Below, one piece after another: positions 1 through 7,689 of a DNA stretch of 41,672 nucleotides (positions are counted from its first letter, which is position 1; every line of letters starts with the position of its first letter). The stretch spans positions 1 to 41,672 of the forward strand of contig JALEKG010000057.1 of NCBI GenBank assembly GCA_022769185.1. The letters run 5' to 3'. Made by a program: the position numbers and the translations under genes. Source of the stretch: Dorea sp. (GTDB lineage Bacteria; Bacillota; Clostridia; Lachnospirales; Lachnospiraceae). The notes below the pieces were generated by a model that was not told the origin of the DNA, ran no database searches, and saw only the letters and a program-made list of their open reading frames with translations.

Positions 1-192
1 AAGATTGCATTTGCATATACACTTGCAGCTGTATTCGTAGGTGCGATTCTGTATTATATTGCATATACACTTGTATTGTGGCTTAAGATGCCATCTGATT
101 ATATGAAGTTATTCTCAGCAATCGTCGTGGCAGTCTTCCTGGCAATACCGTATCTGAAGGATAAATATTCCATGAAACGCAGGAGGGCTTAA
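1..192 (+). CDS. ABC transporter permease, C-terminal end only (5' part outside window)
   Basis: Frame 1 is open from the first base to TAA at 190-192, giving the last 63 residues of a membrane protein. It shows two hydrophobic stretches (about residues 3-28 and 36-51), then a basic tail ending KRRRA, as expected for the cytoplasmic end of a permease. The AGGAGG that serves the next gene lies inside its last codons, so the two are translationally close. The ATPase that follows belongs to a group that works with permeases of the TrpY/COG4120 kind and a lipoprotein binding protein, which would lie to the left of the window. The family call rests mainly on that neighbour. Confidence 0.7.
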   Translation, partial: KIAFAYTLAAVFVGAILYYIAYTLVLWLKMPSDYMKLFSAIVVAVFLAIPYLKDKYSMKRRRA

Positions 193-1002
193 GTGATGGC
201 ATACATGTTAGAGATTAAGAATCTTCACAAGACATTTAATAAAGGAACAATTAATGAAAAGGTTGCTTTAGCAGGAGTAAATCTGCAGTTGAATCCAGGA
301 GATTTTGTTACGATCATCGGAGGAAACGGCGCAGGAAAATCTACGACACTGAATGCAATTGCAGGTGTATGGCCGGTAGATCAGGGAAATATCATCGTAG
401 ATGGTGTAGATATTACGAATCTTCCGGAGCACAAGAGAGCATCTTATCTTGGACGTGTGTTCCAGGATCCGATGACCGGTACAGCAGCTACGATGTCAAT
501 TGAAGAAAATATGGCAATTGCCGCAAGACGTGGAAAGAAGCGTGGTCTTGGATGGGGAATTACTAAAAAGGAAAGAGAAGAATTCAAAGAGCAGCTGAAA
601 GAGCTGGATCTTGGACTGGATGAGCGTATGAGCAGCAAAGTCGGACTCTTGTCTGGTGGTCAGAGACAGGCGATTACACTACTGATGGCAGCTATCCAGG
701 AACCGAAACTGCTTCTTCTGGATGAACATACAGCAGCACTTGACCCGAAAACTGCTGCAAAGGTACTTGCTATATCAGAAAAATTAATCGCAGAGCATCA
801 TCTGACAGCCATGATGGTTACGCATAACATGAAAGATGCCATTGCACATGGCAATCGTCTGATCATGATGCATGAAGGAAAGATTATCTATGATGTCAGC
901 GGAGAAGAGAAGAAGAATCTGAAGGTTGCAGATCTGCTGAAGAAATTTGAAGAAGTAAGCGGCGGAGAATTTGCAAATGACCGTATGATGCTTGCAAACT
1001 AA
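193..1002 (+). CDS. ABC transporter ATP-binding protein (TrpZ/COG1101-like)
   Basis: This cytoplasmic ATPase drives the importer whose permease ends just upstream. The Walker A motif is GGNGAGKST (Lys49), the signature is LLSGGQRQA near residue 153, and Walker B is LLLLDEHTAAL. The His after DE is typical of this amino-acid-type group, as opposed to the usual DEPT. A switch histidine is seen in MVTHNMKDA. Two starts are possible: GTG at 193, directly after the permease stop, or ATG at 196. AGGAGG at 181-186 fits either. Related streptococcal systems import tryptophan and others are annotated for aromatic or branched-chain substrates; the substrate here cannot be read. A hairpin follows the stop. 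Confidence 0.88.
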   Translation: MMAYMLEIKNLHKTFNKGTINEKVALAGVNLQLNPGDFVTIIGGNGAGKSTTLNAIAGVWPVDQGNIIVDGVDITNLPEHKRASYLGRVFQDPMTGTAATMSIEENMAIAARRGKKRGLGWGITKKEREEFKEQLKELDLGLDERMSSKVGLLSGGQRQAITLLMAAIQEPKLLLLDEHTAALDPKTAAKVLAISEKLIAEHHLTAMMVTHNMKDAIAHGNRLIMMHEGKIIYDVSGEEKKNLKVADLLKKFEEVSGGEFANDRMMLAN

Positions 1003-1026
1003 AATAGAATGAAAAGGTGTTTTGAT

Positions 1027-1063
1027 AAGTGGGCATTTCCCTGGAAAAGGGGAATGCCCACTT
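1027..1063. terminator. Hairpin between convergent genes, likely bidirectional terminator
   Basis: A 15-bp stem with one G-T wobble (1027-1041 with 1049-1063) closes a 7-nt loop. It sits between the ATPase stop (1002) and the stop of the convergent reductase gene (1093). Only short T-runs flank it (TTTTT at 1071), so termination strength is uncertain. Confidence 0.55.
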
Positions 1064-1092
1064 ACTGATGTTTTTACAACCAATTTAGGTAA

Positions 1093-2031
1093 TTATTTAT
1101 CTTTCAGGCCATGATACATTCTTTCTGTGATCGGTATAGAGACACCAAGTCTTTCTGCTTCCTTTACGAGATAGCCGCTGAATGTTTCGAGTTCGGAGCG
1201 TTTTCCGGCAGTGACATCGCGCTGAAGAGAACTGGTGGCGTTATCAGCATATTCATGATAGAACTTATAGAGAATTGTATCGATATGTGCCTGAGTGACG
1301 GATACATGCTTCGCCAGCGCAATCTGATAAGCTTCCTGTACCAGATCTTCATATTCTTTGGCTTTTACCGGATCATTTCGGATCTGGCCGATGGTATTGT
1401 CATAATATGCAGTGGTTACGTTGTATGCGCAGTTTAAAATGTATTTCCGCCAGATTGCCTGTTCAATGTCGGGGGCTGCTTTGTGGTCAATGTCTGCGCC
1501 GGACAAAAGTTCGGATAATTCGGCTATAACCTGCTGCTGTTCTGCGTCGGCATTCTGGATCCCGATATACAGCTTGGCAAAATTTCCCTGCTGTGTCACG
1601 GAAAAATCTGCATTTGCAAATGCTACAATATAGATGAGAGAGTCTACTACAATGCCTTTGTTCAGATATTTCCGTATCCGCTCTCCAGGGTCAACACCAT
1701 TCATGACTGGAACAATGATGGTATGGTCAGTCACAGCATGAGCCATACTGCGGCACACTTCTTCCAGAGAATAGTTTTTGACGCAGACAAAGATATAATC
1801 CTGTTCTTCCAGTTCTTCTATGGGTACGGCGTATTCCGGGGTTATAGTGATTTCTCCGTTATAATCGCTGTGAAGGGTGAGACCATGCTTTCGTATGGAT
1901 TCCAGTCTTTCCCCTCTGGCAGCCAGAGTAACGTGAGGGTAATGATTTCCCAGCATTCCTGCCATGTAGCCTCCGACACCACCGATACCAATGACTGCAA
2001 TTTTTTTATTTTTTAATGTTTCTTGATTCAT
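1093..2031 (-). CDS. Ketopantoate reductase family oxidoreductase (PanE/ApbA-like)
   Basis: This is an NADP(H)-dependent 2-dehydropantoate-2-reductase-type enzyme, about 312 residues, normal for the family. The N-terminal Rossmann motif IGIGGVGGYMAG is followed by a LAARGER stretch that would contact the NADP phosphate. The KNYSLEEV segment has the family Lys, and NGVDPGERI the conserved Asn-Gly. The C-terminal helical domain carries WRKYILNCAYN and SSLQRDVTAGKRSELE, matching the catalytic-domain pattern SS..D...G..TE. The reading frame extends upstream, but AAAGGAGG (complement of 2043-2050) points to the ATG at 2031. Many Firmicutes carry several paralogues with unknown 2-oxoacid substrates, so a role in pantothenate synthesis is not certain. 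No other pantothenate gene is nearby. Confidence 0.85.
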   Translation of the reverse strand: MNQETLKNKKIAVIGIGGVGGYMAGMLGNHYPHVTLAARGERLESIRKHGLTLHSDYNGEITITPEYAVPIEELEEQDYIFVCVKNYSLEEVCRSMAHAVTDHTIIVPVMNGVDPGERIRKYLNKGIVVDSLIYIVAFANADFSVTQQGNFAKLYIGIQNADAEQQQVIAELSELLSGADIDHKAAPDIEQAIWRKYILNCAYNVTTAYYDNTIGQIRNDPVKAKEYEDLVQEAYQIALAKHVSVTQAHIDTILYKFYHEYADNATSSLQRDVTAGKRSELETFSGYLVKEAERLGVSIPITERMYHGLKDK

Positions 2032-2187
2032 GTCCTGATAACCTCCTTTAGCAACGACTTGTAGCACGTTATTATTATTTTACTACACTACCGGCATTTG
2101 TGTACAGGAAAAAACTATTGAAAAAAAGCAATGTTACGGGTATATTTGGGGAGGGGTACTGAACAGATACCTATATGAAATACAAGA

Positions 2188-2193
2188 TATAAT
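2188..2193 (+). promoter_or_regulatory. Probable -10 box of the EamA transporter gene
   Basis: A perfect TATAAT stands about 27 bases ahead of the chosen ATG at 2220. No good -35 box is seen at 16-18 bases upstream, so the promoter call is tentative. Confidence 0.4.
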
Positions 2194-2219
2194 AAGAATG
2201 TATAAGGATGGGGATACAT

Positions 2220-3158
2220 ATGAAAAAAGAAATGCTTACGAAAACGCATATTGTGTGCATAATTGCATTGATCTGCTGTCTGCTCTGGGGAAGTGCATTT
2301 CCCAGTATTAAGATTGGTTATCAGCTTTTGGGAATTGCGGGAGAAGATACAATGTCTCAGATGTTATTCGCGGGATATCGGTTTACCCTCGCAGGTATTA
2401 TGGTGATTTTGATCGGAAGTCTTATGAAAGGGCATTTTCTGTGCCCGAAGGTTTCTTCCTGGCCGATGGTCATCAAATTGGGATCGGTGCAGACGATTTT
2501 GCAATATGTTTTTTTCTATATGGGACTTGCACATACGACGGGAGTAAAGTCTTCCATTATTACCGCTTCCAATGTGTTTTTTGCAATCTTTTTGTCTGCG
2601 GTTGTTTTTCGTGAAAAATTGTCTGCTTGTAAGCTTCTGGGATGTGTAATTGGCTTTGCGGGAGTAATCCTGATCAATTTGAATGGGAACGGAATGGACC
2701 TGAATTTCTCGCTCGCAGGGGAAGGTTCCATTCTGGTGTCAGCATGTGCATATGCGTTTTCTTCTATGATGATCAAACGGTATTCAGCGAAGGAAGATAC
2801 TTTTACGCTCTGTGGCTATCAGTTTTTCTTTGGAGGGATCGTATTGGCTGGAATCGGACTTGTATGTGGAGGAAAAGTCACCGGTTTTACTCCGGCGTCT
2901 ACCGTGCTTCTTCTTTATATGGGAATGATTTCCGCTGTCGCATATTCGCTCTGGAGTATTCTGCTGAAATACAATCCGGTAGGTAAAGTAGCAATCTTTG
3001 GGTTCAGTAATCCGGTCTTTGGAGTGATCCTTTCTGCGATTCTGTTGGGAGAAAAAAATCAGGCATTTACCTTGCAGGGGCTGGCAGCACTACTTCTGGT
3101 CTGCATAGGAATTCTGCTGGTTAATAAAAATCAGGAAAAGGCAGATGATAATTTGTGA
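2220..3158 (+). CDS. EamA/DMT-superfamily transporter
   Basis: A 312-residue polytopic inner-membrane protein with about ten hydrophobic segments arranged as two EamA repeats (roughly residues 8-150 and 160-300). Typical features are LLWGSAFPSIKIGY in the first helix, the SIITASNVFFAIFLSAVVFREKLS stretch in repeat one, and FGFSNPVFGVILSAILLGE in repeat two. Members export amino acids, nucleosides or other metabolites by proton exchange; the substrate cannot be told. An ATG at 2208 is in frame, but the ATG at 2220 is better placed behind AAGGATGGGG. The gene stands alone, divergent from the reductase and 100 bases ahead of the GntR gene, which has its own promoter. Confidence 0.85.
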   Translation: MKKEMLTKTHIVCIIALICCLLWGSAFPSIKIGYQLLGIAGEDTMSQMLFAGYRFTLAGIMVILIGSLMKGHFLCPKVSSWPMVIKLGSVQTILQYVFFYMGLAHTTGVKSSIITASNVFFAIFLSAVVFREKLSACKLLGCVIGFAGVILINLNGNGMDLNFSLAGEGSILVSACAYAFSSMMIKRYSAKEDTFTLCGYQFFFGGIVLAGIGLVCGGKVTGFTPASTVLLLYMGMISAVAYSLWSILLKYNPVGKVAIFGFSNPVFGVILSAILLGEKNQAFTLQGLAALLLVCIGILLVNKNQEKADDNL

Positions 3159-3164
3159 TAGCTC

Positions 3165-3194
3165 TTGTAAATATTTGGTGTAGTCTGCTATAAT
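3165..3194 (+). promoter_or_regulatory. Promoter of the GntR regulator gene
   Basis: TTGTAA (3165-3170) and TATAAT (3189-3194) are separated by 18 bases. The predicted start point falls at about 3201, inside the operator-like inverted repeat at 3201-3213, which fits autorepression. Confidence 0.65.
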
Positions 3195-3200
3195 AATTGC

Positions 3201-3213
3201 AATGTTGTACATT
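3201..3213. promoter_or_regulatory. Candidate GntR operator 1 (autoregulatory)
   Basis: AATGTTGTACATT is an inverted repeat AATGT-N3-ACATT containing the GT-N3-AC core known for FadR-subfamily GntR regulators. It differs by one base from the site at 4140-4152 in front of the enzyme operon, and lies at the predicted transcription start of the regulator. Confidence 0.65.
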
Positions 3214-3258
3214 CGTTCTAAAATGGCATTTATTATATGATATGGAAAGTGATAATAC

Positions 3259-3975
3259 ATGGAAAATAATAGTTTATTTGCAGAACTGCCGAAAGGGTCT
3301 ATTTCGGAGATTATTGTGCAGAGAATTACGGATGCGCTGATCAGTGGAGAACTGAAACCGGGGGATAAGATCCCGACAGAAGTGGAGTTCAGCGAAAAGC
3401 TTGGGGTAAGCCGTAATGCAGTCCGGGAGGCACTGAAGGTTCTGGTTGCATTTGGGGTATTGGAGATACGGCGGTCTGAAGGAACCTTTGTCGTAGACGA
3501 ATATAATAATAAATTACTGGATCCATTATTATATGGATTGATTTTATCAGAACATTCCATGGAAGAGCTTCTGGAAGTAAAGATTGCAATTGCGAATTCC
3601 GTTTTGTATCTGGCAATTTTGAATGCTTCAGATGAAGATATTCAGAAACTTCGGATGTATGGAATGGAATTTAAGAAGGTTATGAATGAAGAACCGGCCG
3701 ATATTGAGAAAATGTATCAGGCCAGCAAGCGTTTTAATGAATATCTGAGTGAGATTTCCAAGAATCGGATGCTATATCAGTTGGACAGCATCGTTCGGAA
3801 GATTGCATCCTTTACCAGGCACAGAGCAATCGAGGTATCAGTTGAGAGAAATCAGCTGAATGCACTTCCGGATAATTATCTGAAGGAAGTGGATATTCTG
3901 GAAGCAAGAGATAAAGAGGCGATTGCAGGATTCATGGATGAGAGATTGAAGTTGTGGCAGGAGTTGTTATTGTAA
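3259..3975 (+). CDS. GntR-family transcriptional regulator, FadR/FCD subfamily
   Basis: A 238-residue DNA-binding regulator. The N-terminal winged helix-turn-helix spans about residues 12-75 (IVQRITDALISGELKPGDKI, then VEFSEKLGVSRNAVREALK). An all-helical FCD effector domain follows, about 88-230. The usual FCD metal ligands are not visible: where D..FH is expected the protein has SKRFN, and the later His positions fall on residues such as Asn, Glu and Arg. This suggests an effector bound without a metal. Matching operators at its own promoter and at the promoter of the downstream enzyme operon argue that it represses both in the absence of an inducer, perhaps an acyl-CoA or organic acid. The ribosome site is weak (GGAAAG at 3243). 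Confidence 0.9.
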   Translation: MENNSLFAELPKGSISEIIVQRITDALISGELKPGDKIPTEVEFSEKLGVSRNAVREALKVLVAFGVLEIRRSEGTFVVDEYNNKLLDPLLYGLILSEHSMEELLEVKIAIANSVLYLAILNASDEDIQKLRMYGMEFKKVMNEEPADIEKMYQASKRFNEYLSEISKNRMLYQLDSIVRKIASFTRHRAIEVSVERNQLNALPDNYLKEVDILEARDKEAIAGFMDERLKLWQELLL

Positions 3976-4058
3976 ATTCATTGGCATGCTGCAAAAAAAA
4001 GAAAACTGGTAAAAACTAAAATTGGTAAAAAATTATCAAAACTGTTAAAAAAACAACG

Positions 4059-4111
4059 AAATTGAAGCTTAAATTTGTGGAAGATGCACAAAAATTAAGC
4101 TTCAATTTTTT
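4059..4111 (+). terminator. Rho-independent terminator of the GntR gene / leader hairpin
   Basis: A perfect 14-bp AT-rich stem (4059-4072 with 4094-4107) can extend imperfectly inward through ATTTGTG/CACAAA and is followed by TTTTTT ending at 4111. It separates the regulator transcript from the enzyme operon, whose promoter lies just downstream. Confidence 0.75.
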
Positions 4112-4123
4112 GAGTTATGCCGA

Positions 4124-4152
4124 TTGAAAAGTAATGTATAATGTAGTACATT
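4124..4152 (+). promoter_or_regulatory. Promoter region of the aldehyde dehydrogenase operon
   Basis: Two overlapping solutions exist: a perfect TATAAT at 4137-4142 without a good -35 box, or TTGAAA (4124-4129) with a 17-base spacer to TACATT (4147-4152). In either case the operator-like palindrome at 4140-4152 covers the -10 box or start point. Confidence 0.5.
4140..4152. promoter_or_regulatory. Candidate GntR operator 2 (enzyme operon)
   Basis: AATGTAGTACATT is a 13-base palindrome with 6-base arms around one G. It carries the GT-N3-AC core and matches operator 1 at 12 of 13 positions. It overlaps the -10 region 42 bases before the dehydrogenase ATG. Confidence 0.68.
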
Positions 4153-4193
4153 TAACATACAATTTGGAACGGATGTTAAAGGAGGAGTAAAAA

Positions 4194-5561
4194 ATGGAAG
4201 CAAAAGAATATGTATTAGACCTGATTCAGAAAGGAAGAGTCGCACAGCAGGAATTTGAAAAGTTTTCTCAGGAAGATGTTGATAAAGCGGTTCGTGCTAT
4301 TGGCAAGATTATCTACGATAACGGTGAGATGCTGGCAAAGATGGCTGTAGAAGAGACGCGTATGGGTGTCTATGAAGACAAGATCAAAAAGAACAAAGGA
4401 AAAGCAAAAGCCGTATGGGCAAAATTAAAAGGTGTTAAGAGCCGTGGAATTATCGAGTACGATGATGCCGAAGGTATTGTAAAAGTTGCAAAACCGATTG
4501 GTGTGATCGGTGTTGTATCTCCGACAACAAACCCGACCATGACACCGATGCAGAATGCAATGATCGCATTAAAAGGTGGAAATGCTATTATCGTTGGACC
4601 ACATCCACGTGCTAAGAAAACAGGTGTTGAGACTGTTAATTTGATGAGACAGGCTTTGAAAGAAGTTGGAGCACCAGAAGATCTGATCCAGATCGTACCG
4701 GAACCGACCGTTGAGATCTCCGGTCTGATCATGTCAGAGTGTGATGCATGTATCTCTACAGGTGGCCCTGGAATGGTAAAAGCTGCATATTCAAGCGGAA
4801 AACCGGCATTCGGTGTTGGAGCTGGTAACGTTCAGACACTGGTTGACAGAGACGCTGATATTGCAGATGTAGCACAGAAGGTTGTAGCCAGCCGTATCTA
4901 TGATAATGGTGTTCTGTGTACATGTGAACAGTGTGTACATGTTCCGGCTGAGAGATATGATGAACTGGTAGCAGAGATCGTAAAGCTTGGCGCATTCTAT
5001 ATCAGCGAGCCAGCAGATGTAGACGCTTTAAGAAAGGGTATGTTCCCAACAGGTGCTATCAATAAAGATGTTGTTGGTGCATCACCGGCATTTATCGCTA
5101 AGACAGCAGGTCTTGAGTGTCCGGAAGACGCAAAACTGCTTCTTGTTAAGATTGAGAAATATGGTGCTGATGAATATCTTGCAAAAGAGAAACTTTGCCC
5201 GGTACTCGCAATCAGACCATATGACACATGGGAAGAAGCTGTAGATGTAGCTGTTACAAACCTGAAGAACGAAGGTGCAGGACACAGTGCAGTGGTTCAT
5301 TCTAATACAAAAGAACACGTAGAATATGCTGCAGAGTTACTTCCAGTATCACGTGTTGGTGTCAACATGATCGGATCATCCGGGCTTGGCGGAGGACTTG
5401 ACAATGGCCTGAATCCAACAGCTACTCTTGGATGCGGAACCTGGGGAAATAACTCTATTTCTGAGAACTTATGGTGGCATAATCTTGTAAATATTGCAAG
5501 AATCGCATATAGATTACCAGACAGACCGATTCCAACAGATGAAGAGATCTGGGCAGAATAG
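4194..5561 (+). CDS. CoA-acylating aldehyde dehydrogenase (SucD/AdhE-N-like)
   Basis: Expected reaction: aldehyde + CoA + NAD(P)+ to acyl-CoA + NAD(P)H, in the cytoplasm. The 455-residue protein resembles stand-alone acylating dehydrogenases such as clostridial succinate-semialdehyde dehydrogenase and the N-terminal half of AdhE. Landmarks are KPIGVIGVVSPTTNPT, ALKGGNAIIVGPHP, the Rossmann segment with ACISTGGPGMVKAAYSSGKP, and the catalytic YDNGVLC with Cys242. The C-terminus has NPTATLGCGTWGNNSISENL, as in the family. Unusual for the family, the active-site loop reads CTCEQC, with extra cysteines at 244 and 247. AAAGGAGG lies ahead of the ATG. It opens an operon with phosphate butyryltransferase and butyrate kinase, so its product probably feeds substrate-level ATP formation. 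The aldehyde is unknown; candidates include short or branched aldehydes and semialdehydes. Confidence 0.9.
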   Translation: MEAKEYVLDLIQKGRVAQQEFEKFSQEDVDKAVRAIGKIIYDNGEMLAKMAVEETRMGVYEDKIKKNKGKAKAVWAKLKGVKSRGIIEYDDAEGIVKVAKPIGVIGVVSPTTNPTMTPMQNAMIALKGGNAIIVGPHPRAKKTGVETVNLMRQALKEVGAPEDLIQIVPEPTVEISGLIMSECDACISTGGPGMVKAAYSSGKPAFGVGAGNVQTLVDRDADIADVAQKVVASRIYDNGVLCTCEQCVHVPAERYDELVAEIVKLGAFYISEPADVDALRKGMFPTGAINKDVVGASPAFIAKTAGLECPEDAKLLLVKIEKYGADEYLAKEKLCPVLAIRPYDTWEEAVDVAVTNLKNEGAGHSAVVHSNTKEHVEYAAELLPVSRVGVNMIGSSGLGGGLDNGLNPTATLGCGTWGNNSISENLWWHNLVNIARIAYRLPDRPIPTDEEIWAE

Positions 5562-5582
5562 GCAGCACAGGGAGACTGGATT

Positions 5583-6500
5583 ATGATTCGTAGTTTTGAA
5601 GAATTGATTGAAAAAGTACAGAATGGGGAGCCACAGACATTGTCTGTGGCTGTTGCCCAGGATGCAGACGTTTTGATGTCTGTATGGAATGCATACAAGA
5701 ATCGTATTATTAAAGGTGCGTATCTGGTAGGAAATGAAAAAGAAATCCGGGAAATTGCGGCAGAGCACGAGATTGATCTGTCAAAATTTGAAATCGTAAA
5801 TGAAGAAGAAAAACCAGAAGCATGTGCGACAGCAATCAAGCTGGTAAGAGAAGGAAAAGCATCTCTTCCGATGAAAGGCTTTGTAGATACTTCTGTTGCA
5901 CTGAAAGCTTTACTGAATAAAGAATATGGACTTCGTACAGGAAATCTGATCTGCCATGTAGGAATGATGGAAGTTCCTGGATTTGACCGAATGTTTTTGC
6001 TGAGCGACTCTGCAATGACAATAGCCCCGACACTGGAACAGAAAGTAGATCTGATCAAAGCATGTGTTGAAATTGCACACGCAATGGGCAATGAGAATCC
6101 GAAGGTAGCAGTTCTTTGTGCAGTTGAGAAGGTGAATCCGAAGATGCCTGCAACACTGGATGCTGCAGAACTTACACGGATGAATGAAGAAGGCGAGATC
6201 ACCGGCTGTATGGTAAAAGGGCCTCTTGCAATGGATAATGCAGTTTCTGTGGAAGCTGCACATCACAAAGGTATCGACCATCCAGTAGCCGGAAATGCAG
6301 ATATTCTGATCACACCGGATATTGAAGCTGGAAATATTCTGAATAAATCAATGGAATATTTTGCAAGATGTAAAAAAGCCGGATGTATTATGGGAGCTGC
6401 TAAGCCAATGGTACTTACCTCCCGTGCAAGTTCCGATGAGTCAAAGATGAATTCTATTGCACTTGCGGTTCTTGCAGCACAGGAAATGAACAAGAAATAA
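5583..6500 (+). CDS. ptb: Phosphate butyryltransferase (phosphate acyltransferase)
   Basis: Converts an acyl-CoA and phosphate into acyl-phosphate and CoA. The 305-residue length and sequence fit the Ptb family rather than acetate-type Pta: the conserved MKGFVDTSVALKALL, GNLICHVGMMEVPGFDR, LLSDSAMTIAPTLEQK and ITGCMVKGPLAMDNAVS segments are all present, and the C-terminal AGNADILITPDIEAGNIL is complete. The gene begins 22 bases after the dehydrogenase stop and ends 12 bases before butyrate kinase, so co-translation in one operon is likely. Ptb enzymes accept C3 to C5 linear and branched acyl groups, so the name does not fix the substrate. Confidence 0.93.
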   Translation: MIRSFEELIEKVQNGEPQTLSVAVAQDADVLMSVWNAYKNRIIKGAYLVGNEKEIREIAAEHEIDLSKFEIVNEEEKPEACATAIKLVREGKASLPMKGFVDTSVALKALLNKEYGLRTGNLICHVGMMEVPGFDRMFLLSDSAMTIAPTLEQKVDLIKACVEIAHAMGNENPKVAVLCAVEKVNPKMPATLDAAELTRMNEEGEITGCMVKGPLAMDNAVSVEAAHHKGIDHPVAGNADILITPDIEAGNILNKSMEYFARCKKAGCIMGAAKPMVLTSRASSDESKMNSIALAVLAAQEMNKK

Positions 6501-6511
6501 GGAGCAGTTTT

Positions 6512-7621
6512 ATGTATCGAGTGATTGTATTAAATCCCGGATCTACCTCTACAAAAGTAGCATTGTATGAGGATGAGAAGAAGATTTTTTCAGTAAATAT
6601 TGCGCATCCGGCCAGTGACCTGGCAGTATTTCCCAATATTGTAGACCAGCTTCCTTATCGGAAAGAGATCATTACGAAGACTCTGAGGGAAAAAGGAGTT
6701 GATCCACATACCGCAGATGCATTTTCCGCAATCTGTACCGGTTTGCTGCCGATGGACGGCGGTGTATATGAAGTAAATGATAAGATGTATGCCGATGGTC
6801 AGGTGGGGCCGGGAAGTAAACATCCGGGTAATCTTGGACCTCTTCTTGCCAAAGATTTTGCAGATGAATTTGGCGGACGTGCATTTATCGTGGATGCCAG
6901 CAGTGTTGATGAATTTGAAGAAGAAGCACGTATGACAGGTTTTGCTGAAGTATTACGTACCAGCCGCGGTCATCCGCTGAACCAGAGAGCAGCTGCAAGA
7001 AAATATGCAGCTGACTGTGGAACACCATATGAAGAATTGAATCTGATCGTTGCACACCTGGGAGGTGGAATCTCTGTCAGTGCGCACTGTCAGGGAAGAA
7101 TGATCGATACAGTCGACAGTACACGCGGGGAAGGTCGTATGGCTCCAACCAGAAGTGGTACAGCACCGCTTGCAGATGTTGTAGAGCTCTGCTATTCTGA
7201 AAAATATACAAAGCAGGAAATGTTCACCAAGATCATGAAGACCGGTGGATGGGTAGCCCATCTTGGAACTTCAGATGCGATTGAGGTAGAACGCAGGATA
7301 GCAGAAGGCGATCAGTTCGCTGAACTGGTATATCGTGTAACTGCTTATCAGATCGCAAAAGATATTGCAGCAATGGCAGCCGTTATGAAAGGAAAAGTGG
7401 ATGCGATTATCCTGACTGGCGGAGTTGCATATTCTGATATTATGGACGAGATGATCCGGGAACGTGTTGAATTTATCGCACCGGTAAAATTGTATCCGGG
7501 CGAATATGAGATGGATGCGCTGGCAGCAGGTGCAATTCGTGTCCTGGACGGAAAAGAAGAACCGAAATCCTATACCGGCGAACCGGTATTCCCGGGATTT
7601 GATGTTCTGTATAAAAGATAA
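6512..7621 (+). CDS. buk: Butyrate kinase (branched/short-chain fatty acid kinase)
   Basis: Transfers the phosphate of an acyl-phosphate to ADP, giving the free acid and ATP. The 369-residue protein belongs to the acetate/butyrate kinase (ASKHA) fold: VLNPGSTSTKVALYED forms the first phosphate loop, LIVAHLGGGISVSAH the second, DSTRGEGRMAPTRSG the substrate-side loop, and AIILTGGVAYS the adenosine loop. Length suits Buk. AAGGAG at 6500-6505 precedes the ATG. As the third gene of the operon it would complete the dehydrogenase-Ptb-Buk route to an acid with one ATP per aldehyde. A GC-rich hairpin separates it from the symporter gene. Confidence 0.94.
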   Translation: MYRVIVLNPGSTSTKVALYEDEKKIFSVNIAHPASDLAVFPNIVDQLPYRKEIITKTLREKGVDPHTADAFSAICTGLLPMDGGVYEVNDKMYADGQVGPGSKHPGNLGPLLAKDFADEFGGRAFIVDASSVDEFEEEARMTGFAEVLRTSRGHPLNQRAAARKYAADCGTPYEELNLIVAHLGGGISVSAHCQGRMIDTVDSTRGEGRMAPTRSGTAPLADVVELCYSEKYTKQEMFTKIMKTGGWVAHLGTSDAIEVERRIAEGDQFAELVYRVTAYQIAKDIAAMAAVMKGKVDAIILTGGVAYSDIMDEMIRERVEFIAPVKLYPGEYEMDALAAGAIRVLDGKEEPKSYTGEPVFPGFDVLYKR

Positions 7622-7629
7622 AGGAATGA

Positions 7630-7654
7630 CGCCCGCCGCCGCAGACGGCGGGCG
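7630..7654 (+). terminator. GC-rich intercistronic hairpin after buk
   Basis: A perfect 9-bp all-GC stem (7630-7638 with 7646-7654) with a 7-base loop stands 9 bases after the buk stop. No real T-run follows (AATCTTAATATT), so partial termination or 3'-end protection of the enzyme transcript is more likely than full termination. Confidence 0.55.
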
Positions 7655-7689
7655 AATCTTAATATTAGATAGGAAATGAGGATAAAAAG

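Noticed and set aside
5297-6202. 301-codon minus-strand open frame opposite the dehydrogenase and ptb genes
   Set aside because: It is antisense to two well-conserved enzymes, rich in Ser/Ile/Phe as typical of shadow frames, and has no ribosome site.
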